A stretch of DNA of 64,000 nt, from NCBI GenBank assembly GCA_000708835.1, contig DF237311.1:28417-92416 (forward strand), written 5' to 3'. Below, piece by piece: positions 11,835 to 22,700 of the stretch. The notes beneath the pieces are model-generated. The model was given only the letters and a program-made list of their open reading frames with translations. It was not told the origin of the DNA and ran no database searches. Within the stretch, counting starts at the first letter, position 1; each line of letters begins with the position of its first letter. The position numbers and the translations under genes are program-made. The DNA comes from Klebsormidium nitens. Taxonomy: Eukaryota; Streptophyta; Klebsormidiophyceae; Klebsormidiales; Klebsormidiaceae.

Positions 11835-14800
11835 CTAGATCCGGATGCGTACGGGCGGCAGCGCCTTGAACGTGTAGATCTGGCCCCGCTGCCTGTCCTC
11901 CACCATCTTCACCGACTCCACGCGGTCTTTTATCTGGTTCCAGGTCACCGTCTTCAGCTCGTAGGCGCGTGCCTCCCCGTCACTCTCAGCGTCACTCTCC
12001 TCGTCTCTCTCGGCGTCGCTGTCGACGTCCATCTCTCCCTCGACTGGGTAGGGCGTCCAGTCTTCTTCCCCCCCGTCCGGTGCAGGTGGTCCGCATCTTT
12101 TCAGCCACTGGAGGGCTGCCTTCCTTCCCCCACCGGAGCTGACCTTCCGCACGATGGCGTACGCCAAGGACCAGCCCGGCCTCACCGACTTGAGGACCCC
12201 GTACGGGACTCCGTAGCCCCACTGCCCTTCTACACCCTCTTTCCGGACGTCCGCGTCCTCTAACACCTCCACTCGGACGATGTCCCCGACCTGCGAGATT
12301 TGGGCGTCCGAAGGTGAGGCCGAGAATCTACAGTAGTAAATTGCTTGCAAAAAAAAAACGGGCCGACTTGACAGGAAGGCGAAAGGATTTTCGAAGAGCT
12401 TGTCTGCAGCAGGTGGTGGGCTCTGTGAGAATTCAAGGTGTTCTTTACGTAGTGCCAGTCTCTCAAGCTATCGCATAGCCTTAGTGTGCAATCAACACGC
12501 ATCACTTCAAAGATTGGTTAAAAGGACCCCTTATGGAGAGGCTTGAACAACTTTCAGGGTTTTGCTTTCGGATTGCGGACGTTGCAGGAGCTCTTGTCGC
12601 ACCGTCTTCATCGCGGCCGCACGCGAGGTTTTTGTCAAGGTTTCTGCGAGGTTTTTCTCGAGGTTTTGCGCGCGGCCGCGCCCGACCGCTTAAGATGTTT
12701 TGTTTGCACAGCCGCGCGCGAGGCCTTTATTGGGGCCGCGCGCGAGGTTTTGCGCGCGGCCGCACCGACCAAAGGTTTGCGCGCGGCCACGCCCAAGGTA
12801 TTGCTCGCGGCCGCGTCCGCGGTTTTGCGCGGCCGGGCGCGAGGTATTGCTCGCGGCCACGCGCGAGGTTTTGTGCGCGGCCGCGGGCGTGTCCGAAGCA
12901 AATATTCGCAAAACCAGAAGGTTGGGGGGACGTGAAGAATAGAATTTCGGCGCGTCGTGAATGATAATAGAGTGTGCCACTTGTCGCGTTTCCTCCAAGA
13001 TAGGGTCTGCCGTTTTGCTGATGGCAGAGCCTATTCTGATGTCTTATGGTTTCTGGAAAAGAAGACCAAAGTCTCTCGAAGCCTCGGAGTCTGTAAACAA
13101 ACTCAAGACTCCCAGAAATAATAGTCTGTGAACGCAGCTGAACGTCTCCCACGTACATTGAAAGTCTCCAAAAAAAGTTTGTAAAATCTTACCCGGGGTA
13201 AGACCGGCACCCACACGTCGTGCGCCTCGAACCCCAGCCCGCTCGGCGCCACCTCGATCACGTGACTCGCCCCTGTGCAGAGCGTCTCGCCGAGGGCGGG
13301 CACCGGGATGAAGTGCCTCCGCAAGTGGCAAGCCAGCCGGACGCGCTTCTGGCCTGGCTTCAGGGGCTCGAGCATGAGGCAGTTGTGCGGACTGCCACCC
13401 AGGGGAAGCCCCGTCTCCGCGTCGCGCTGGATGCGGAACCGCGAGTATTCCAAGAAGATCCGCCGGGGGCCGTTCTTGGGCTTCGCGGTGAAGAACGACT
13501 CCACCAGGACGTACTCCTCCGACTCGTCCGCAGCTTTCGGGGCCAGCACGGCGTGGTCGCCCGGAGCGAAGTTGTTCTCGCCGAGCTGTAGAGGGTGAGT
13601 GCATCGTGTGTGAGTCGCTGTAAGACTTTTCTGCGAGACGGTTACTTCTTACAGCCTCTGTCAATCATGCTTCATAGAGGCCTACAGTCGCATGTTGCCC
13701 GTGATACTACCAATCGGGTCGATTGTCAGAAAGATTCGCACCATCTGTCGAAGAATATCGATTCAATTTGAAACTTGGTGGATTCCAGAAACTTAGAAAC
13801 ACGCGCTTTCGATCTTGGGGAAAAGACTGTTCCAAACGGGTCGTTCAAGGGCGCGAGGAAAGCCCTCAGCACGTACTTTCGACCGCAGGACTTCGTTCAG
13901 ACTGCAGTATATCTTTTGGCAGGACCCATATAAGGGGGGGAGGTCGCTTATAACCATGCTTGGGCTGAGGGAAGGCTTCTCGGAAACCCGTCTCACCGGA
14001 AAGTAAAATCAGTTTTTCTTGGCTAAAAGCCGTGGATGCGTTGAGTGGGGTCCATAAAGTCTTTTAAAATATCTCGGGCACGCCAGACGCCCGACCGGTT
14101 AGGGAGCTGTGGCGTTAAGTGTTGACCAGACCGGTACTAGTGAGCCAGGGATTGAATGAGACTGAATTGGTGTGAATGCACTCTCTCAGGTCTGAATCCG
14201 AAAGAAATTTCACAATCCGCTCTCGCAAGAAGGTTAGCCGGATTGCATGAAACGATGTTGGAGACGTAACCGTGCCTTTCAAAGCGGCTGATGGCAGAAA
14301 CGGAAAGTCGTCTGATTCCAGAGCTTGCCTGCTTTCTCGCTTCGGACACGTCCTTGCTCCTGAACGGCCTGTTGAGCAATTCAAAGTCTCCGTCAATTAG
14401 CTGAAAGACTGTTTAAAAATGGCAAGTTCTTTGCGGCGCAAAACCTGAATACTCCTTGCCCGCCGGACCGTACGACGATCCACTCGGTAGTACCGCTCCC
14501 CCGTCCTCGCGGCCGCCCGCGCCTCTCCGTCAAAGATGCGCTCGACGGCGACGCGCTGCACGTTCTCCAGTCGCAGGCGCGTCCGCGTTTCCCACTTTTC
14601 CGGCAACTGCCCGACCGCCACACCCTCCTCGCGCACGCGCGCGAGTATCTGCTCGTCCGACGCGCGCGCATCGCGCGGCCGCTCGAGCCCCAGCTGCTCC
14701 ACGTAGGTCGCGGCTTCTGTCTGCGACGCGGCGAAGACGACCCCATCCGACTCGCGCGCGCGCGCGCGCGCCCACACGTCGTCGCCCGCTGACCGTCCGG

Positions 14801-17800
14801 CGGCACGGAGTCGCTCTTCGCGTCGTTTTCGGAGCAGCCACGCAATCCTCACGCAGAAAAGCGCCCGCTTGTGGAGCGTACTCTCGACCTCCTTGCAGTT
14901 GTGCTTGGTGTTGACCAGCTGCTTGATCTTGCGTTCTTGCGCGTAACACCAGTACGCGTCGGGCGGGCCGTGCATGCGCACGTTTGTGGGCATGTGCAGG
15001 CAGGTCTCGTGATCGAGCGGGCGCAGCTTGGGCAGCGCGTACTCCTCCGCGCGGACCAGCTTCGCCTTGAGCAGCTGCTGGAACACGCACGCAAGCTTGC
15101 TCGTCCACCCGCCCCGCGTGCCGACCAAGTACACGAGCGTGTGGATGCACGCCACCAGCTGCACGATCGCGTACCCCTCCGGGTCCTCCGTCGCGACGTC
15201 GGCGAACGCGGTGGCGAAGCAGACCGTCGCCGCCTTCATGTGCTCCTCCGCCTTCCACCACCCCAGCGGCCGCTTCTCCGGGTCTGCCGGCCACCGTCCG
15301 TCGCCGAGCTTCCGGGTGGGTCTGATGCCCGCCAGCCGCTTGCCGAAATCCTCTTTATCGGCCCGGGGAGGTTCTAAACTGAACGTCGTGTCGCCCTGCT
15401 TTGAAGTGACCCCGTTCAGAAAGTCTTGTAACAGGTGCTTCACCATGTTTTCGGGGCCACAGTGCAGGAAGTCGCTGCATATGTCCAGCAACAGGTGCAG
15501 ACCGTACGCCGCCCACAGGATCAATAGCATGCAGAACCCATTGAAGCCCGTCCGCTTGTTGATCCGATTCCGCTCCGCCTTTGACCTCGCCCCTAGGTGC
15601 TCGAGCATTGCGGCCGCGACATCTTCCATCGTCTTCTCTTCGCACCCGTCGCGCGCGAGCCGCCGGCCGTCTTGATAAACCAGCCTCCCGTCGTTGTAGC
15701 GCGTAGCCTGGTGCTTGCAGCTCCGCGAAACCCAGTATCCCCCCAGCTTGAACTTCAACATATCCGCCAGGGCCGGAAGGTCTGAAAACACGCTCGAGAC
15801 TATCATCCGGATCCTAACCGGGCCGTTCTGAGGGGGGAGTTTGGGGCTAATCTCGTTGGGAGGGAGGGCGTAGTTGACCAGGATGCCCTCCTTGAAGAGG
15901 CGCAGGGCGTCCAGCACGAATGCGAGCATGAAGGGGTCGTAACAGTCGGGGCCGGCGACCATCTTCGTCTTTTGGGGCAACATTAACGGCCACAGCCAGT
16001 CCTCCGTCCCCCTGTGCAGATTGCGTTTGGAGACCGTCATTGGAAACACGTCCAGGATGCAGCTGGACTTGCTCGACGTGGTTGCCGTCGGGAACCCGTC
16101 CTGATGCAGCCCCAGCTTCAAGTTCCTCGGGTCCCCCCGTCTCGCCAGGTCTGACAGCGTCGCCGTCATCTCCGTTTTGCAGATGGGGCACAGCGCTTCG
16201 AAGCGCTGCCGTTCGGCGACCCACATCTGGAGGGTCGGCCGGGTGAACCAGGGGGGGCTGAACGTCTTGGCGCAATGCACTTTCCGGCTTCTGCAGCACT
16301 CCGGGCACGTCAGCGGAAGAAGGAAGCTGGACTCGGGGTCGAAGAACGCCGCGTCGTCTCGCCACCGCTCCCCGTCCCAGACTTCCGACTGCGGCTCGAA
16401 AACCCCCCCCTTCGGTTGCCCCAGCCAATGTTCCCGCTGTCCCCAAGCCCCCCGGACCGTCGCGTCTTTGCAGCCTTCCAGCGTGGTGAGCTTCGCGCGC
16501 GCGTGCAGCTCTGGCGATATGTACGGCAGCTCGTACGCGTCCCGCCGCCGGAAGCCGCAGTCCGGGCACTTCTCTTGGTGCACGGGGCAGTCGCGCCACG
16601 CTGGCCTGCGCGGCCCCTCTTCGCATTCGGGACAGGGAGTCGTTCTGCAGTCTTCGGCGCTCGGGGCGAAGAGGTGCCAGTGGCCCTTGTTCTCTCCTGT
16701 TTTGGGGCCCGGGTGCCAGCGCCAGTTCTGTGCTTCGCCCAGCTCACGTGACGACCTTGCCAGGTAGGCAGTTACCTGCACAAGAATGTTTCGAAACTGT
16801 AAGTCTACGTACCGGAAGTCATACCATCGGAAGGCCCGACTTTTCCATGCGATCCCGCGTGAAGGACAAGTTTTTTGGAAGCATAATCTTTTCGTGCACC
16901 AATGTTCCGCTGTTCTGCCGTTCCTTTTGTCTGCCTGCTCGAAAGAAGAACGGAACAGCAGAAAATCGGAACAACGGTGCTTGCGTGCGCACCACCGCTT
17001 CCATGTGCACCCCTCCTCGTGAAAAACTCAAGATCTTTCAGTTGAACGTTTTCAAAATCCAACTCTGCTTTCAAGCCGTCTTAATCAATTTTGAAAAAGA
17101 GCCAATCTCCATTCAGACATTGCGCACACTTCTTTTGAGATGCAAACAACTTGGTAAATCAAAGACTATGATTGTCTCCTTGATCAATCTCACGAGTTGA
17201 CGTCTGGTCAGAAAAGTTGATTGGACGGAGATGTCTCCGAGCACAGAATCTACAGAATATTGCTATGCTTCCCTCTCCTTCAGCCGTGCTTTACGATTCA
17301 ACAACGATCAGATCCCTCAACTTCAACTGCCCGGTTTTGAAAGACGGGGAAAGCTTATAGAGTTAGCGGCTGAGTTACTCGCGAATAACTTACCCACCAT
17401 GGTGCTTATTGGCCAACTATGTGGTGCTTGTTGGCCAACTCTCTAAGCTTCCCCTTCGATCGAGGGGACATTGCGGACTCGACTGAGTTGTTGACTAACT
17501 TTCTAAGCTTCCACCTCCACACATTACTACCAGGGGAAGCTTAGAAGTTAGTCAATAACTTAGTGTTTGAAAAGCCAGCAGGTTGCAAGCTGAGAATTGT
17601 AATGTTTTTGGTCAATTACGTCGCCTTTGGTGGTCAAGTGCAGGGCCCTTGTCAAGCCCCGCGGGACAAGGGTCCGGCCGGGGCTCATCGTCGTGGGGTT
17701 GGATTTACCGGTGAATGTTACCCCCCAACCCCCTTGCTGGAATGAAATTCGGAGAAGGCTCTGCAAATTGTCTTATAAAATTGTCTAATTGTCTTATAGA

Positions 17801-18810
17801 ACTGTCTAATTGGCTAATCGTCAAATATTTGTCTAATTGCACAGCATTTCAATTTCTAATTAGGAACGAAGATGCTGCACGGTTCTCTGAATTCAGATCC
17901 TGCATCCTGACGTACCTAAATGGCAGCAGAAAGGGAGATTAATTCCATCTGACGGAGGTCTCCGCAAACTAGAAGAGAAGAATCTGACCAGGGCCAGGTT
18001 TGTTCAAAGGCCCTCTCGAAGTTAACAGATTGTACTGGACAGCTAGATCGATACATATTCATCTGGCCAGCAGCTTCACAGGAGATTTGGTCAGTTCGGA
18101 CAGCCTACCTGAGCATGCGATTGAGGAAGAGCCAGCCTCGTGATGGTCTCTTTCCACCGAGGGTCGATTGCCGCAGCGAAGGAGTCGCTCGCGCCGATGC
18201 ACGTCTTGAGCAGCTTGTCCATGACTGCGTTGCTGAGAGCACTCTGCTCTCCAATCCTCTGCAGGTCGACGATCGCATCGAGCAGCTTCTCCTCAAGAGC
18301 AGACCCTGGACCACCCGCTTGCCCTGGATCTTCCCCCTGGCCATGCTCGCGGTCATCGTCTACAGCAGGAGCCTCAAAGTCCGGTAACTGGCCAAACCAG
18401 CTGCCAATCCCTGCCCTTTCTGTTCCGTTTCTCCCACCCTCTCTTCGCGCATGCGCTGCTTCAGCTCGTGTCCCTGGCTCTGCACCATCTAGCCCCCCTT
18501 CCCCCTCAAATTCCACGTTACCAGCCAGAAGATTGGCCTGGTTTGCTTCAGAGCGCCCTGCTGGAACTCGAAGCTCTGTCTCTGCGTTTGGGATTTCTCT
18601 CTCCACTAAGGCTCCTGCTGCAGATGTTCGAGCATGTGAACTGACAGCAGCTGCAGGTGCTCTCTCTTTCTCAAGGTGCTTTCTCCTGGTGCGTTCGTTG
18701 ACGTACCGTCCCCCATCCTTGTTCTGTTTGCACAGCGTACATGTGCACCAGATTCTTCCCTCCGAGTCGAATTCCGCTTCGAAATCCACGGGAACCTGTT
18801 TCAGACGCAT
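11835..18810 (-). CDS. Tnp2-type (CACTA/En-Spm) transposase, four exons
   Basis: Four minus-strand exons join with phase-0 GT-AG introns: 18810-18109, 16775-14445, 13585-13193 and 12290-11835, giving 1,293 codons including TAG. Exon 1 has a zinc-finger-like start (WCTCTLCKQ, then NERTRRKHLEKE), an acidic linker, and a helical end. Exon 2 is the catalytic core. It has Cys clusters (CPECEEGP, CPVHQEKCPDCG), LPYISPELHARAKLTTLEG, and the family signature DPRNLKLGLHQDGF, then WLWPLMLPQKTK, SSVFSDLPALADMLKFKL, and a late NVRMHGPPDAYWCYAQERK segment like the DUF4218 region. The first two Asp candidates of the DDE triad lie in QDGF and SDLP. Exons 3 and 4 each start a small beta-rich, BAH-like module (FAPGDHAVL and VGDIVRVEV). 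If exon 2 is not spliced, it runs on to a TAA at 14397. The length fits the family. The product would bind element ends and cut and paste DNA in the nucleus. Confidence 0.8.
12612..12895. repeat. GC-rich minisatellite (GGTTTTGCGCGCGGCCGC type)
   Basis: About a dozen degenerate units of roughly 21-27 bp built from CGCGAGGTTTTGC plus GCGCGGCCGC. The array lies wholly inside the last intron of the transposase gene (12291-13192), so the long Arg/Ala-rich open frames crossing it on both strands are by-products of the repeat. Confidence 0.8.
16776..18108. other. First intron of the Tnp2 gene with fold-back cluster
   Basis: A 1.33-kb intron bounded by CAG|gtaggc (18109/18108) and tgtgcag|GTA (16776/16775). 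It contains the GGGGAAGCTTA inverted-repeat cluster at 17346-17563 and an AT-rich block at 17756-17845 in which ATTGTCTTATA..A.TGTCTAATTG recurs. A small frame at 16805-17074 (-) has no recognisable content. Confidence 0.5.
17346..17563. repeat. Nested inverted repeats, GGGGAAGCTTA motif
   Basis: Four copies of a 20-30 bp motif centred on GGGGAAGCTTAGAGAGTTG. Two are forward (17346-17390 and 17532-17563) and two are reverse (about 17432-17458 and 17497-17522). Forward copies end in AATAACTT. The layout forward-reverse-reverse-forward can form stacked hairpins and resembles a small fold-back or MITE-type insertion within the transposase intron. Confidence 0.6.
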
Positions 18811-19708
18811 GCTTACTTTCGAACTATACTGCCGGCATACTGCAAGCGCCTCACTGATTACATGAAGATTCTCATGATCGCGAGCAATTCTCAGTGACAC
18901 CTACAGCTTGAGGACGTCGACTCCATCTCTTCACATTCTTCGATCTGTTTCCCCTCTGCAGGAATCTAGCTCGATCTCTGCTAGCATCACAATCGCTTTT
19001 GCGACTGCACATGCGGTCTCTCACAAAGCAGCAAATGAGCTCTAGATAGTCTCCGAGGGTGCTCAAGCTCATCATGTCGATCAGCCTCGAGGCTGATCAA
19101 AGAGCTCTTTGAACGTACAAAGTCAACCATTTCCTTCATCTTGCCATCTTCACTCTGCAGCAAAACACAAGGAGCACCAGCCGGGGTTCGACGCGAGCAT
19201 CGAAGCTAAGATACAGGTATGCGCAAGTACTTCGCGCCCGTCGATGTTATAACTATCTGCAAAGAATCCCGCCAAATTTGAGGCAGATTCGCGCGTACGG
19301 CTCTGATTTCCAGGCTACAGGTTGACTGTCAAGAACGATCGTCCGATATCTTTGGAAACCTGGTTTTGACACGGAGTTACGCACTTCGGTTCGATAGGAG
19401 ATCGAGGTAGATGACCTGACGGAAATGATGTATATCGTCGAACTTCGTGTCAAAGCGAGCGCACGAAATCCCTGGTGTTCGAACATGCAGACGTCGCGCG
19501 CCTAACGTTAGGTTAACCCTGTTACAGTCAGCGCACAAGCAAAGAACGATGCTGCAGCAAGGAGGCAGCACTAGCAGCAGAGACTTAGATCAGCAGTAGT
19601 AGCAGCAGCAAAAGCCGCTGCAGGTCCGTCTGAGAAGGGGCCAAAGCATCTACAGATCGAAGTCGTTCTGGTTTTTTTTGCATTTTGATCAGCGCTCCAT
19701 AGCTTCGG
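18811..19708. other. Divergent intergenic region
   Basis: About 900 bp between the minus-strand transposase gene and the plus-strand zinc-finger gene. Both 5' ends face this segment, so it should hold two promoters and probably the transposon's 5' terminus. No TATA box stands out. An imperfect CAG/GCAG run lies at 19550-19620. Confidence 0.4.
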
Positions 19709-22700
19709 ATGGCGCAGGCTGACGCGAACGAGATGAATGACAGCAGCGCTAACGTGAGCGATATGACCTGCGAGGAGTTTGCGCAAGAGGTTGAAAAGAG
19801 ATTGAAGAGCGATAGATACACGAAATTCATCATCGAGGAAGAGATCAGCGGAGAAGCCTTCCAGGCTGGAGGCGACCCTCTCATTCAAAGCTTCACGGAT
19901 CTAGACAGTGAAAAAAAGATAAAGCAGGGTCACATCGTAATCTTGCAGAAGTACAGACAGTCAAGCTTTGGTACGCAGGGATCCACTGATGAGAGAGTCA
20001 GCGGTGAAGCTGACAAGGGTCCTGCAGATTGCCTGAGCAGGGAGCTGGTGGCTGTGGAAGAGGGGGGTGCTTCTGAGGGGGCAAAAGAGAAAGGAACGGA
20101 GAAGAGGAAGGCAGCGCAAGCGATGAATGAACCTGCGACTGCACAAAACCTGTTCGCGACACTGTGGCAGAGCCATAAGTGGAAGCACGTCATGGGAGGG
20201 AATGGGGTCCGGAGGATGCAGGCAATGCATGCAGACCTTAGTAACCGGATGCACGTGGATCTTGGCCTGGAAGACTATGCCCAGGGCGGGAGCAAGGAGA
20301 ACGAGAATCTGCCAGATGAGCAGCAGGAGCGGCTGGCGTCGATCCACTTGAAGAAGAACGGCAAGGACCGAGAATGGAGGGACCGGATCTACGACGCCAT
20401 CATGGGGGAGGGAGAGAGCGGTGGAATGTTGACGACTCTGGACGGCAAGGTCTTCAGGTGGCCCAAGGGTAAGCTTGAAAGCTTTTAACTCTCGCAGAAA
20501 GTACACTTTTTTTCGAGCCAAACTTTCTTCTCTGTGCAGTACAGCTCAGTACGTAACAGACTCTTGAACTGGAAGGTATCATACAGATCCATCGCTGATA
20601 TCGATAATCCTGGGACATTAGACGCTGTCAGCGTGATCTTTCTCAATCTTGGAAATTATACGATGATATCCTGCTAGCTGTTTTGTGCTTTTCATCTTCG
20701 GATGCATCTGGCCTGCGCATATATATGGACCGTGGAGATTGTCAGTCATTCTTGATTGCAGATTGCTAAGACGAAAAGCACTGTTTATTGTGACAGCGTT
20801 ATCGAGAATTATCACCTTCGTCCTGCTCGGTGCATCTGCAACTTCGTACGCATCCAAGGGCGTCGAATTTTATCAGACGTACACGAACGCCTCTTGCTGG
20901 ATTCGTGACTTCACTGGCTTTGATGTGCAGCCGCTCCAACAGATTTGTCGGGAATTGTTCCGGTCATGAACTGGATTTGACTCACGACTGTAGACTCTGC
21001 GAATCCCAGCATCAGATTCGTTCAGCTCAAAGAAATCGGTCTCCAGCAAATCGCGGAGGATTGCCAAGGGCATCATTCTAATTGCGCTGCATGCATTTCA
21101 GGATCGATCACGTACATATATGCATACTTTCACCTGCAGGGACCTTCAACAGGACGTTTAATTCCATCCTGGACACGATGAGGAAGAAGCTCCTGAAGGC
21201 AGAGAAGTACAAACGCAACCAGCAGAAGAAACTACAGAAGTACCATGCCAACAAGAAGCTCAAGGTAGGAGAGCCAATGTTCTTTGGACGGCTGCTTTGG
21301 ATGAAAATCGACAGGCACATTGATATCTTGTTCTTCTGTGCCCCGCCTCGCGTGAATCTCTTGGCATGTCCGAAACACAGGGTCGGCCTTTAGAAACAGA
21401 GGTTAGTGCTAGTGTCGGTCAGCTTTCCGCAGGCTGTTTCTGCACGCTTGGGGCGGCGCTCTCTTCACATCTCAGTTGCGTGCCTCTGGACTCCCTACGT
21501 CTCAAGGCCAGAATCTTCACCCCCTTGTTCCAATCTCAGAATACTCTCAAACTTAAGGGGAACGAGTTCTGAGATTCAAATCCCCCGTCGTCGATGGATC
21601 TGATCAGTGCGGCATGATTCCTAAAGCTTCCTTTCCGAAAAGGCTGGTCAAATATGTTCGAAGGTGATGTAAATCGCACGTCAAAGTGAGAAACTTTGCC
21701 AATTCGTTTCCTCTCCCCCGAGCGTTGAAGTTCTCTGCTCTATCTTCAATTCACCTCTGAAATAACTTGTCGGCTTGATCACATGCCGTTGTTTGAGGAC
21801 CGATTCGCACCCGCTGGCTGTTTCGAGTTTGCAGGGACGTTCCGAAGCTCGCGCTGCGCTCCCGCAAGGAAGCGCCGACGGGTCACACGGCGAAGCTCCC
21901 GCGCAGGTAGGCCCGAAAACGCTGTGTGCGTATACGTTTCTGCGCATACGTTTCGTGTCTCCTAAAAAGTGTGAATACACGAAGTTTTGAAAACCTCTCG
22001 GGACTGTCCGCACAATCCGCTGCACAATCCGCCGCAGAACCTGGGGGTTATTCACATCACGTGACTTGCCAGCGGTAAGGAAAGCATTCAGCGGATTGGT
22101 CTCAGCCGTGCGAGGTGGAAGCAGCCAGAAAGCCTCTCCCGTTTGGAACAGTCTCTGTGTCTCTTACACGTTCACGGCTGCGTGATAGGTTCCGGAACCG
22201 ACGCCCGACGCAGCCGACGATTACGTGGGCCCCGAACAGCAGCTCAACAGACAGGCACGTATTCAATTTTGAGAAAGCCGCAACGCGCGGAATTTGCCCC
22301 GCAGAGAGAGGAAGACTCCGATGGGCTCTCAGTCTGATCCCTTTCGCCTCGGTGCAACGTCGTACTGGAAGCGTCTAAGAAAGCAGTGTTATTTCAAGGC
22401 CTCTTGCTCGAATATAGTGTTGACTCTGCAGATCTGAGCTTTGTCGGCATTGCAATATTACGCGAGTGATTCTGAAGCCTACTCGTGTGCAGGAGAGCGG
22501 TACGCCGTCCAGCGACCCCCCCCGCAGCCCTCGAGGCGAGCCGCGCGCGTCAAATGCGAACCCGGTGAGTGCGGAAGACGGTGAATTTGTGCCCGTTCCT
22601 GGTTTCGCTTTATCAGCAACGCAGGATAGGGAAGACTCGGATCTCCTGTCAGTTGGACTTCTCAAAACTTTCTTCTCGACGCAGCGTTGTACCAGAAGCC

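Larger units (their letters stand above)
11835..18810 (-). mobile_element. CACTA-like DNA transposon, ends not located
   Basis: The intact-looking Tnp2 gene implies a class II element covering at least this interval. The 254-aa ORF at 9806-10570 may be part of it. CACTA elements end in CACTA or CACTG inverted repeats with 3-bp target duplications. Isolated CACTA and CAGTG words occur nearby (for example near 10816 and 18893), but I could not match a convincing inverted-repeat pair by eye, so the true boundaries are unknown. Confidence 0.6.

Noticed and set aside
12533-12964. Arg/Gly/Ala-rich proteins across the GCGGCCGC array
   Set aside because: Both strands and several frames stay open because of the repeat, and the array lies in a predicted intron.
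14530-15294. Long open frames overlapping the transposase core in other frames and on the plus strand
   Set aside because: They are by-products of GC-rich coding sequence. Only the frame with Tnp2 motifs has consistent splice phases.
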